From NCBI GenBank assembly GCA_002825515.1, contig PJET01000121.1, positions 1 through 24,834 of the forward strand: a stretch of 24,834 nt of DNA, written 5' to 3'. Under the pieces are notes generated by a model. That model saw nothing but the letters and a program-made list of their open reading frames with translations. It did no database searches and was not told the origin of the DNA. This DNA comes from Candidatus Thorarchaeota archaeon MP11T_1. Its GTDB lineage: Archaea > Asgardarchaeota > Thorarchaeia > Thorarchaeales > Thorarchaeaceae. Shown here in pieces: positions 7,898-14,709 of this stretch (position 1 is the stretch's first letter; every line of letters starts with the position of its first letter). The translations under genes were made by a program, and so were the position numbers.

Positions 7898-8989
7898 ATG
7901 AGGATTGGGATGGTTAGCAAGTTTGGGGCACCAGATGGTCTTTGTACGCGAGCAGGCATCGTCGTTAAAGAGCTGATCGAGAATGGCCATGAAGTGCACG
8001 TATTCACCCCATCCGAAAATGTCGAGGACGTTCCAAAAGAACATGTTCACCAGTTTCGTGCAGCACATGTTAACCCTCATTTCTCACTAGATTCCTTGAG
8101 TGCTCCTCGTATGATTGCAGAAGTGTGTCAGGAGTTCGACATTGAGGTGCTACATGTTCAGATGAACTCCGGAACAACAGAGGCTTTCCTTCAGTACTAC
8201 AAAAAAGCGCTCCCACCAATTGTCGCGACTTTCCACCTTGCATATGCCGCGGGTCTCTCCCTCTACACAATTGGTTTTGCACTTGCATGGAAATCATCTC
8301 TTTTTGTCTGCAAAAATTATGACGAAATCATACTCGTAGACCCGTCACAAAAACCATACCTGTTGAACTATGGATTCCCAGAACACAAGTTGACGGTTAT
8401 CAGGAATGGTGTCGATACTACGATGTTCAGTCCTGCTAAGAACATCCGTAATGATGGCATTGTTGATTTTGTGTATGTGGGACGTCTAAGTCTCGATAAA
8501 GGAGTTGACGTTCTTTTAGACGCATTCAACGAGTACCACCACGAGAACCCTGCATCTAGACTCACAATAATCGGTGATGGAATGCTCAAGACAAGGATGG
8601 ACAGTAACAATAACGATGGGTCAATCAACTGGGTAGGCTCTGTGGGGCATGATAAGATACCAACATACTTGAAGTTGATGGATATCTTTGTGATCCCTCA
8701 AAACATCGGGGGACTAGGAATCAGTGTATTAGAGGCAATGAGCTGTGGTCTCCCAATAATCACAACCGGTATAGGCGAAACGGTCCGACTACTAGGAAAG
8801 AATGAGGGCATTTTAGTGAAACCGCATAATGTCCATGAAGTTGTAGATGCAATGCGGCGACTAGGAGATGACGAGAAACTACGGCTAAACATGGGAATGA
8901 GATGTCGTCAGAAGATAATAGACAAGTATTCTTGGAAGAAGCAAATTGAACAGATTGTGAATGTATACAAAAAGGCCGCGTATACCTAA
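7898..8989 (+). CDS. GT4-type glycosyltransferase (GT-B fold) with altered E-x7-E motif
   Basis: This is a 363-residue, probably membrane-peripheral glycosyltransferase that would use a nucleotide-sugar donor to build a glycolipid or surface glycan. The N-terminal Rossmann domain starts R-I-G-M-V-S-K-F, with G-H-E-V-H-V-F-T-P, H-V-Q and A-T-F-H. The C-terminal domain starts with F-V-Y-V-G-R-L-S-x-D-K-G-V-D-V-L-L-D-A and continues to L-E-A-M-S-C-G-L-P-I-I-T-T. In most GT4 enzymes the nucleotide-sugar site has E-x7-E; here the first glutamate is glycine (G-G-L-G-I-S-V-L-E), while the second is kept. The ATG at 7898 has GGTGA at 7886-7890, which favours it over TTG 7892. The gene lies 100 bases after the SDR gene on the same strand, and co-transcription is possible but not shown. 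Confidence 0.88.
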   Translation: MRIGMVSKFGAPDGLCTRAGIVVKELIENGHEVHVFTPSENVEDVPKEHVHQFRAAHVNPHFSLDSLSAPRMIAEVCQEFDIEVLHVQMNSGTTEAFLQYYKKALPPIVATFHLAYAAGLSLYTIGFALAWKSSLFVCKNYDEIILVDPSQKPYLLNYGFPEHKLTVIRNGVDTTMFSPAKNIRNDGIVDFVYVGRLSLDKGVDVLLDAFNEYHHENPASRLTIIGDGMLKTRMDSNNNDGSINWVGSVGHDKIPTYLKLMDIFVIPQNIGGLGISVLEAMSCGLPIITTGIGETVRLLGKNEGILVKPHNVHEVVDAMRRLGDDEKLRLNMGMRCRQKIIDKYSWKKQIEQIVNVYKKAAYT

Positions 8990-9030
8990 ATGCGGAAATC
9001 AAAACGTACCAATATTATTAATCCAAATCG

Positions 9031-9279
9031 TCAATCGCTCGATTCCTCTGATTCTTCGATTGGTTTCAATCTGGTACTAACTACTTGCGCTACTATTTCA
9101 AATACAACACCCGGTGCAGCAAGAATTGCTGGCAGAGAGATATAAAATAGGACGTTGACGACCAGATTGATGTAGCCTGATGGACTAATCACAAAATGCC
9201 ACAACAAGAAATAGGTACACCCTAATATAACATACAAAATAGCAATTCTCAATGCTATTTTACGTCTATTAGTGACCAT
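9031..9279 (-). CDS. Small two-helix membrane protein of unknown function
   Basis: This is an 82-residue protein that I do not recognise. It starts with a basic N-terminus (V-T-N-R-R-K) and has hydrophobic segments near residues 8-29 and 36-66. The C-terminus is acidic and hydrophilic (E-E-S-E-E-S-S-D), which by the positive-inside rule would leave both ends in the cytoplasm. A TATA-like TTTTTATGG on the minus strand near 9328-9336 is suitably placed about 50 bases upstream. The gene is convergent with the glycosyltransferase gene. Confidence 0.55.
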   Translation of the reverse strand: MVTNRRKIALRIAILYVILGCTYFLLWHFVISPSGYINLVVNVLFYISLPAILAAPGVVFEIVAQVVSTRLKPIEESEESSD

Positions 9280-9380
9280 CTTAACCGTTCATATTGTTAG
9301 CCTTCTTTATCTCTATTTTGCCAATCCATAAAAACGACCCAAAGTTTACTGTAGCATTCTGAATTTGATTCCAAAATATG

Positions 9381-9500
9381 CTAATCTGCCTGACGTATCT
9401 TTGGAAAGACTCTACCAGTCTGAACCATGTATGCTCGATACTGGTCGCCAAACTCTTCGAGCATCTTTTGCTCTTCTCTTTTCATACGGATATACAGTAC
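9381..9500 (-). pseudogene. 3' remnant of an isoprenylcysteine methyltransferase-like (ICMT/PEMT) gene
   Basis: The minus frame encodes V-L-Y-I-R-M-K-R-E-E-Q-K-M-L-E-E-F-G-D-Q-Y, then Y-M-V-Q-T-G-R-V-F-P-K-I before its stop. This is the standard C-terminus of membrane methyltransferases of the ICMT/phospholipid methyltransferase type (R-x-x-x-E-E-x-x-L-x-x-x-F-G-x-x-Y, then T-G-R). In a complete gene, transmembrane helices and the SAM-binding H-P/G-P-Y-R-x-x-R-H-P region should precede it. Here the reading frame loses all resemblance at about 9500 and meets a stop at about 9516. There is no plausible start, so I call it a decayed fragment. Confidence 0.55.
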
Positions 9501-9675
9501 ATTTTTGGATACATCTCACATAGTACTTGGTACCGACCTGGGTGCCGCGCCAAGGTTGATGGCTTCACTCGTATTGAGCGATCTAAAATCCTTTGATGGC
9601 TTCGATGAAGACGACCTCAGGACTATCGCGAGAGCTGGTGCAATAGACCTGTTTCCAAGATTAGCCTCTGTGTGA
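9499..9675 (+). pseudogene. 3' remnant of an amidohydrolase-like gene
   Basis: From 9499 the plus frame reads T-F-L-D-T-S-H-I-V-L-G-T-D-L-G, then M-A-S-L-V-L-S-D-L-K and D-E-D-D-L-R-T-I-A-R-A-G-A-I-D-L-F-P-R-L before a stop at 9675. This resembles the C-terminal end of TIM-barrel amidohydrolases, with a strand-8 G-T-D metal aspartate and a terminal helix ending in L-F-P-R. Nothing upstream continues it: the sequence before 9499 is the opposite strand of another gene remnant. The family call rests on pattern memory alone and is moderate. Confidence 0.4.
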
Positions 9676-9883
9676 ACATTGTGGTTTTGGAGCTCTCTTA
9701 CTGAGGAGTGGGATGTCTTGTTCAATCGAATGGCTTAGATCAATCAACTTCAAGATTAGCATCTCCATTACTTAGCCACCAAATGATTAATTCCGTTGCT
9801 ATGGTTGTCAATCACTGAAGATTATCTAGGAATACAAGTATCTGTATCTTTGCAGATTACTGAATGAATCAGTTCTTTAGTCC

Positions 9884-10615
9884 TTATCTTCTGCGCGGGC
9901 TATTTCTAACCTCTTCAAGACTTTCAAGAGGCCATCCTCTTGGAGTTTCGTAGTCCTTTAAAAATCTGAAATCGCACCGAGGATGACCCATTGCTAGAGT
10001 TTGAGTCCTTCTAAAACCTACACCGAGTGCTCTCATTCTTACAAAGTCACAAAGACATGCGTAGGGTGCAATCTCTTCACATCCGTATTCACGTGCCAAT
10101 TTCAAGAACCCACACTCCAGGAAATCAAAGCCATATTCAAAGTCCTTTCCATTCCCCTCTACGAATTCACCAACCCAGTTCTTCGCAAACTCGCGGTTTT
10201 GACTCTCTTCCGTAGCTTTCCTCCATCGATTTCTGTAGGACTGACTGAATACCAAACGTCGTGCAAACCACTTCTTGAAACGTGAGAATGTCTGCATTTG
10301 CGCCTTTGCAGTTTCATATATGAGCTCGCCAATCTGCTCATTCTCTAAGCCTATATCCTTACAAACACGATAAACAGCAATGGTTTGGCCTGACTGAATC
10401 ATTAGAGGTGTAAATGGACTCGTCTCGCCGCCAACATAGGGCAATTGAGGAATTAATCTCTCATATTCAGCTCTTGACTGAATTGTTATTTGTTCAATTG
10501 TATCATTCTCAAGAAGTTTGACGCCTACTTTTCTAGCAATTTTCAATATACCATCAAAGTCATCGAGTAAAGCCTTGCTATCATAAATTTGATTTTGACC
10601 TGTGCGACCTTCCAT
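9884..10615 (-). CDS. L-2-amino-thiazoline-4-carboxylic acid hydrolase-like protein
   Basis: The 243-residue protein follows the ATC-hydrolase family pattern. It has Y-E-R-L-I-P-Q-L-P-Y-V-G-G near residues 49-61, a helical middle, and Y-A-C-L-C-D-F near 195. It then ends with G-V-G-F-R-R-T-Q-T-L-A-M-G-H-P-R-C-D-F-R-F. The named enzyme opens a thiazoline ring on the bacterial route to L-cysteine, but family members are broader and the substrate here is unknown. The frame is open up to 10702. I chose ATG 10615, which has GGGAG five bases ahead; ATG 10627 is the alternative. A TATA-like element near 10700-10712 implies transcription from about 10680, so the longest reading is unlikely. It is divergent from the tautomerase gene. 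Confidence 0.72.
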   Translation of the reverse strand: MEGRTGQNQIYDSKALLDDFDGILKIARKVGVKLLENDTIEQITIQSRAEYERLIPQLPYVGGETSPFTPLMIQSGQTIAVYRVCKDIGLENEQIGELIYETAKAQMQTFSRFKKWFARRLVFSQSYRNRWRKATEESQNREFAKNWVGEFVEGNGKDFEYGFDFLECGFLKLAREYGCEEIAPYACLCDFVRMRALGVGFRRTQTLAMGHPRCDFRFLKDYETPRGWPLESLEEVRNSPRRR

Positions 10616-10730
10616 CTCTACTCCCATCGGGTTCGGGATTCTCGAATCTTTTAGGCATAATGCTCTAAGCAAACGGATTGAAAAACTAGAAATCATAATC
10701 ATTTAATATCAAAAACCCGAGGGGTGACTC

Positions 10731-10934
10731 ATGCCAATTGTTGATGTTAAGATGTGGAAAGGCACCTCAAAAGACGCAGTTGAAAACATCATCTCGGGAA
10801 TTACGAAGGTCTTTGTAGAGCTTGGAATTCCAGAACGAGCAGTTGAGGTTATCGTTCAAGAGATTCCGAAGACTCATTGGGGTATTGGGGGAAAACCAGC
10901 CTCAAGAGTGATGGCTAACGAAAAACCTCCCTAG
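10731..10934 (+). CDS. 4-oxalocrotonate tautomerase-family protein
   Basis: At 67 residues it has the size of the 4-OT family: small hexameric enzymes in which Pro-1, exposed when the initiator Met is removed, acts as general base in keto-enol tautomerisation. The start P-I-V-D-V and the end P-K-T-H-W-G-I-G-G-K-P-A-S-R-V are family hallmarks. The positions of the two classic active-site arginines are changed: R11 is threonine (K-G-T-S) and R39 aligns with glutamate (A-V-E-V). F50 is tryptophan. Its substrate is therefore probably not 4-oxalocrotonate. A very good GGGGTGA site lies just upstream of the ATG. It shares an intergenic region with the divergent ATC-hydrolase-like gene. Confidence 0.85.
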   Translation: MPIVDVKMWKGTSKDAVENIISGITKVFVELGIPERAVEVIVQEIPKTHWGIGGKPASRVMANEKPP

Positions 10935-11010
10935 GTTCTTGAGTTGTTGTTTGTCTTCCTAGAATGTCAGGTGATTTGGTTTCAAGATCTCACCAGCCTC
11001 AATGATTCTC

Positions 11011-12045
11011 TCAGTTATCCGTAGCCATCAATTGTGTCAGAAGGTCCTCTACAGATGCTCTATGAGTTATTATCGAGTGTTTTGACTCTCTTAATTGATT
11101 GCCATAATTTATAGAAAAAGTCATTATGCCAACTATGAAGAAAATTGGAAACGGCAGTATAGTCCAGCTACCAAGATGTGACACTGCATAGTTCAACCAA
11201 ACACAAGCAAGTGTAACAATGAGAAGATGCGCCAGACCCGCGACAAGCATTTGAGTGATCTCTTTCCGTTCAACAGGTCTTCTACAAACAAACCATGCGA
11301 AGATTACAGCTGACACAATCTGTAATATCATTATGAAGCCAGCATAGTTTGATGACATCGTGAAATTGTACCAAACATTCTGTCCCCACAGGTTGCCGTC
11401 GACGCGGTGGTTAAATGACCAAGTTGCAGAGTTAACGGAAAATTCTTCAAAGAAATTTTGGTTGAAATCGGTGCTCCACCAGCTAGCAGTCTCTATTGTC
11501 ATTGGGAATAGGAGAATCAATACAGAGAGCACCGCTCCAGCGATTTCTCTTCCAAGAGTTCTCTTTTGGATTTTGGTGTAAATTGACACTCGCCACAATA
11601 AAGGGAGGAGCACCATAGTTGTGAATGCAATACTTGAGAAAGGAATGAGATCAATGAAATTCGGGACAATACGAATTACACAAAGATATTCTAAAGGATC
11701 AGGGTACCACGGAAAGACTGCATATGAAGGAAGAAAGAGTAATAATATCAGGGTCTGCGCGACCATCACTAGTCCTGCTGAACCCAACAAAATGGGCATA
11801 CTCATGTCTTGCTGTCTGTAGAGCCACAAGAAACAGGGAGTACAGATAAGCAGTGATGGTAGTATGTAGTCTATCCGTGGGATGTATTGAATGGATAGTC
11901 TACCAACCGAGAAGTCATACCAAACATCGAAGAGGATCGAACTGATGTCCAATCGACTGTTCGCTCCATAGATTCTCAATGGAATAGCCAACAAGACAAT
12001 GGTCCACACAGTTAGAAAGAATGGTTTCTTCTTGTCTGGTGCCAT
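11011..12045 (-). CDS. Polytopic membrane protein of unknown function
   Basis: This is a 344-residue protein with about eight or nine hydrophobic segments and a short cytoplasmic-looking basic start (M-A-P-D-K-K-K-P-F-F). A large extracytoplasmic-looking loop near residues 200-240 is rich in Asn, Trp and Phe and contains candidate N-glycosylation sequons (N-F-T, and N-S-A-T nearby). The C-terminal tail is hydrophilic and ends with E-D-L-L-T-Q-L-M. I recognise no family motif. I preferred ATG 12045, but GTG codons at 12066, 12063 and 12054 are in frame and GGTGGTGA lies among them, so the start is uncertain. It is divergent from the next membrane protein gene. Confidence 0.65.
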   Translation of the reverse strand: MAPDKKKPFFLTVWTIVLLAIPLRIYGANSRLDISSILFDVWYDFSVGRLSIQYIPRIDYILPSLLICTPCFLWLYRQQDMSMPILLGSAGLVMVAQTLILLLFLPSYAVFPWYPDPLEYLCVIRIVPNFIDLIPFSSIAFTTMVLLPLLWRVSIYTKIQKRTLGREIAGAVLSVLILLFPMTIETASWWSTDFNQNFFEEFSVNSATWSFNHRVDGNLWGQNVWYNFTMSSNYAGFIMILQIVSAVIFAWFVCRRPVERKEITQMLVAGLAHLLIVTLACVWLNYAVSHLGSWTILPFPIFFIVGIMTFSINYGNQLRESKHSIITHRASVEDLLTQLMATDN

Positions 12046-12161
12046 TACATTCACGCTCACCACCACGATACAATTCTACTTAAGGTGACAATGAGTTCTG
12101 TAATGCAGAACAAGCAATCAATTAATGACTGTTTGAGCTCTGGTGATGGTGGGATCTCCTT

Positions 12162-12791
12162 ATGGAGGAACTGGAAAAAGTACTACAAGCGATAAGCATT
12201 GTTGAACGTTACGATGAATACCTCTTCAGAAAGACCTGGGGAAGAGTGTTGATTATCATTGGTATAGTGTTACCTCTCGGTGCTTTAGTACATACCAGTT
12301 CTGTAGTACTCGCATCGGAAAGCATGTTTGACGCGATCTTCATTTCTTTTTGGGCAAATATAATAACAGTTGTCCTATGTTGGGGCTTTGTCATCTTTGC
12401 TTTCTTTGAGTCTTGGAACATTATAAAACAGAATCCACAACAAGGATACTTTGACTCTAAACACAAACTTATGATCTGTATTGTATGGTTTGCCACATTT
12501 GTTCTTGCTTTTCTGTTTCCTGAGCCACTACGCTTGGTTTCTATTCTCTGGGCAGCCAGTGTTTCATGCTTGTTCACCTTTGTGAACCTCAGAGCAGTTG
12601 AGATAGATGGAAAAGATAAGGTCCTTCTCTATCTGGGACTCATACTCTTTCTAGCCTCAATTCCCACTTTGCTCATCTTTGGAAATCCGTTCTCAGGATA
12701 CACTGTCATAATCGCCTACTCGGTGAGCTTTATTCTTGCAGGAATTGTGTTGAATTGGTTGGCGTCTTGGATGTTACAGCAAGCTGCGTAG
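12162..12791 (+). CDS. Six-helix membrane protein, first gene of a unit with a winged-helix regulator
   Basis: The 209-residue protein begins with a soluble amphipathic helix of about 25 residues (M-E-E-L-E-K-V-L-Q-A). About six hydrophobic segments follow, near 29-50, 58-82, 103-122, 124-145, 152-172 and 178-203, with little polar sequence between them. I do not recognise a family. GGTGGGA lies seven bases before the ATG. It is followed within about 25 bases by a winged-helix DNA-binding protein on the same strand. Such pairs often regulate themselves or respond to the membrane state, but that is inference. Confidence 0.7.
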   Translation: MEELEKVLQAISIVERYDEYLFRKTWGRVLIIIGIVLPLGALVHTSSVVLASESMFDAIFISFWANIITVVLCWGFVIFAFFESWNIIKQNPQQGYFDSKHKLMICIVWFATFVLAFLFPEPLRLVSILWAASVSCLFTFVNLRAVEIDGKDKVLLYLGLILFLASIPTLLIFGNPFSGYTVIIAYSVSFILAGIVLNWLASWMLQQAA

Positions 12792-12815
12792 TCTAACTAT
12801 CATATGGTGATGACT

Positions 12816-13157
12816 GTGAGCGACTCCTTGTTACCGAGTGAAGAGGAGAAAATCTTTCAGTCACAGCCTCGTTTTTCTATCATGTACCTTCTCTTCTTGA
12901 AACGGAGAGTTGGATTTATTGAATTAAAGAAGCTTCTAGACCTTACACCTGGAAATCTAGATCACCACATTCGAAAGCTAGAGGAGACTGGACTTGTTAA
13001 GAGCCGTCGAATAATGTCATGGAAACCTCTTGTTGTCGTTGAGATTACAGAAATAGGCAAAGACACTTTTCGAGGGTATATCTTCAAGTTGAAGGGACTT
13101 CTCAAAGACATTCCAGAAAAGATGCTCCAAGAGCAGTCAGAATTTGACGAGCAATAG
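12816..13157 (+). CDS. Winged-helix DNA-binding protein (HTH_34/MarR-like)
   Basis: The 113-residue protein matches the winged-helix family in which one domain is followed by a helix. It shows R-F-S-I-M-Y-L-L-F-L-K-R-R-V-G-F-I-E-L-K-K-L-L, then a recognition helix T-P-G-N-L-D-H-H-I-R-K-L-E-E-T-G-L-V. The wing is built around K-P-L-V-V-V-E-I-T-E-I-G, with a C-terminal dimerisation helix. It is a transcription regulator that probably acts on its own unit. GTG 12816 is preferred because GGTGAT sits four bases before it; ATG 12804 and 12810 are in frame but have no such site. It lies just downstream of the membrane protein gene and is probably translated from the same mRNA. Confidence 0.82.
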   Translation: MSDSLLPSEEEKIFQSQPRFSIMYLLFLKRRVGFIELKKLLDLTPGNLDHHIRKLEETGLVKSRRIMSWKPLVVVEITEIGKDTFRGYIFKLKGLLKDIPEKMLQEQSEFDEQ

Positions 13158-13212
13158 GTCTCTCTCGACAAAAGTGCTTCAATCTCTCTGTAACTTTCTT
13201 TCTATATTCAAC

Positions 13213-13524
13213 TTAGTATTGGCGTAATTTCTCGATTACCTGAAGAACTTCATCCACTTCATTTTGAGAAAGAATTGCTCTGATGGCATCAAGTTCCTTC
13301 AAACTTCTTATTATTATTCCCATCTTATTCATTGGATTTCCATGTTCATCAGTTGGATTGATCTCGACAGCTAGATAGGCTGGTTCATTCTTTGATTGAG
13401 GAATCTTTCTGACGAATATTCCCGGCTCTGTAGTCCGTAGTCGTTCCCATTTTCTCCCGTGCTTGAACATATCTCTCAGTTGTTCTTCCAATTGAATTAC
13501 CCAGTCACACTTTAGTTTCATCAT
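13213..13524 (-). CDS. Conserved-looking small soluble protein of unknown function
   Basis: This is a 103-residue protein with alternating helix and strand character. A basic helical start (L-E-E-Q-L-R-D-M-F-K-H-G-R-K-W-E-R-L-R) is followed by strands around P-G-I-F-V-R-K-I-P and A-Y-L-A-V-E-I-N-P-T-D. It ends with G-I-I-I-R-S-L-K-E-L-D-A-I-R-A-I-L and a helix to the end. The G-I-x-I-R-S-x-x-E-L pattern resembles small nucleic-acid-associated or adaptor proteins, but I do not recognise the family. Two ATG codons in a row start it. A TATA-like AATATATTTG on the minus strand near 13580-13590 fits. It is convergent with the winged-helix gene. Confidence 0.6.
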   Translation of the reverse strand: MMKLKCDWVIQLEEQLRDMFKHGRKWERLRTTEPGIFVRKIPQSKNEPAYLAVEINPTDEHGNPMNKMGIIIRSLKELDAIRAILSQNEVDEVLQVIEKLRQY

Positions 13525-13629
13525 GATAAATTATCTTTCATCTGGTGTGTGACTTTTGTAGTCAGCAACTGTTTTAACACAAATATATTCCGAAGAAATC
13601 CTTAATACAAAATTCTACCATTATATAAG

Positions 13630-13854
13630 AGCCGTCTGAGGAGTACACTCTCGATAGCGTCTGGGCTTAATGTGTCGAGCTGAGCCATAAACACATTCGA
13701 AAGTTGGCTGAGCGATTAAGACGACACAACGGGCAGAATGACGAACGGTAACATTGAGTGATTATCTGCCTGTTCAATGGTATTATTCACGAAAAAGAAC
13801 GTGTTCCCGGACGAGAGAAATTGAACCACTATCGAGGCTTAGACTCAGACGGCT
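13630..13854 (+). ncRNA. Candidate structured RNA: terminal stems closing a four-way junction
   Basis: No ORF is present. The sequence folds into nested perfect helices. P1 is AGCCGTCTGAG (13630-13640) with 13844-13854. P2 is CTCGATAG (13650-13657) with 13829-13836. P3 pairs CTTAAT (13666-13671) with 13715-13720 and continues as GCTgAGCC/GGCTgAGC (13679-13686/13706-13713). P4 is GGCAGA (13732-13737) with 13765-13770. P5 is GTTCAAT (13772-13778) with 13820-13826 and has an inner CACG/CGTG hairpin. Linkers at the junction are 0, 8, 1 and 2 bases. A TATA-like TTATATAAG at 13621-13629 and a pyrimidine-rich tail after 13854 suggest plus-strand transcription. That TATA box would start RNA near 13648, at P2; a second AT-rich element near 13580 would include P1. 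No SRP, RNase P or 5S signature was found. Confidence 0.6.
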
Positions 13855-13942
13855 TTCTTCCTCTCTAAAGATCGTCATCATCTACATCTTTTGATTTCAT
13901 AGCATTAACTTGGATCAATGTTTGCAATTCTCCAGTACTTAA

Positions 13943-14602
13943 TCAGTCTGCTTCTCTCTTCCCATATTTCCGCAAATAGTACTGTCGCATCAAGTGGGCC
14001 TCAATTTTATTGATTGTCTTAGCTCCTCCAAGGAATTCAGACTCGATGAAAGCCTTACACGTTTTCTCAAGGACGAAGGTGCATGTGAAGGCTTCTTCCA
14101 TATCCCGTCCGATGCACACAGCTCCATGATTTGCCATCAATGCGGCATTTCTTCCCTTGAGTGCTTTCATGGTCTTCTTGACGATCTTCTTTGTGGAGGG
14201 TAGAGCATATTCCGCCACTCTGATTGTCGGACCAATAATCTGGACCATATCATCAAGGATGGGAGGAACCTCACGTCGGGCAACAGCAACGGTGGAAGCA
14301 TTCATTGAGTGTGAATGAATGACCGCACCAATGCTCTTTCGCTCGCGGTATATCGCAATGTGAAGTTTCATCTCTGCAGAGGGCTTATATTTTCCCTCCC
14401 AAGTGACATCATCTGAATTAAAATCTACAATGGCAATATCCTCAGGACTAAGGCCTTCGTAACTCATTCCTGAAGGTGTGATTGCCATTTTTGTATCATT
14501 TATTCTGCATGAGATATTTCCCCATGTTCCTCCCACTAATCCATTCGCGATGAGCTTCTTGCCAGCATCACAGACAATTTGTTTAGCTTCATCAATATTC
14601 AT
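13943..14602 (-). CDS. Class II aldolase/adducin-family protein (fuculose-phosphate aldolase-like)
   Basis: This 219-residue zinc-dependent enzyme is related to L-fuculose-1-phosphate aldolase. Present are G-T-W-G-N-I-S (25-31), the phosphate-loop I-T-P-S-G (41-45), and the catalytic acid E77 in P-S-A-E-M. The zinc ligands would be H96 and H98 (H-S-H) and H159 (A-N-H-G-A-V). Family reactions include reversible cleavage of fuculose-1-phosphate into dihydroxyacetone phosphate and lactaldehyde. Archaeal members also cleave other phosphorylated ketoses or act in methylthioribulose salvage, and sequence alone does not choose between them. It is divergent from the fasciclin gene and shares an AT-rich promoter region with it, with AGTTATATGT on the minus strand at 14658-14667. 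No strong ribosome-binding site precedes the ATG. Confidence 0.87.
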   Translation of the reverse strand: MNIDEAKQIVCDAGKKLIANGLVGGTWGNISCRINDTKMAITPSGMSYEGLSPEDIAIVDFNSDDVTWEGKYKPSAEMKLHIAIYRERKSIGAVIHSHSMNASTVAVARREVPPILDDMVQIIGPTIRVAEYALPSTKKIVKKTMKALKGRNAALMANHGAVCIGRDMEEAFTCTFVLEKTCKAFIESEFLGGAKTINKIEAHLMRQYYLRKYGKREAD

Positions 14603-14657
14603 GGCATATACTCTTTTGAACGAGCCGTCTTAAAACAATTTCAGCACCTAGCACAAT

Positions 14658-14698
14658 ACATATAACTATTTAACTATTGTTAACTGTATTAGTATAAA
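14658..14698. promoter_or_regulatory. Shared divergent promoter with TTAAC-TATT-GTTAA dyad and 8-bp repeat
   Basis: ACATATAACT at 14658-14667 can act as a TATA box for both directions. It places the minus start near 14636 and the plus start near 14688. Beside it are two direct copies of TAACTATT and a perfect 5+4+5 dyad, TTAAC-TATT-GTTAA (14670-14683), lying between TATA and the inferred plus start. A regulator binding there would affect the fasciclin gene most directly. Confidence 0.4.
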
Positions 14699-14709
14699 TG
14701 GTGATAATT

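Noticed and set aside
9516..9725. 69-residue minus frame over the amidohydrolase-like remnant
   Set aside because: It has no family pattern, while the opposite strand shows a recognisable C-terminal motif; treated as a shadow.
13630..13854. Reading the structured region as a MITE or other small transposon
   Set aside because: The terminal arms are inverted repeats, but no target-site duplication flanks them, and the inner helices form a consistent junction as expected for an RNA.
13630..13854. SRP RNA, RNase P RNA or 5S rRNA
   Set aside because: No GGAAGG-type S-domain loop, no GAGGAAAGUC element and no 5S helix pattern were found on either strand. A very divergent copy cannot be fully excluded by eye.
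14622..14632. Second copy of GAGCCGTCT, as in the RNA's first stem
   Set aside because: A nine-base match 1 kb away is expected by chance; no pairing partner lies nearby.
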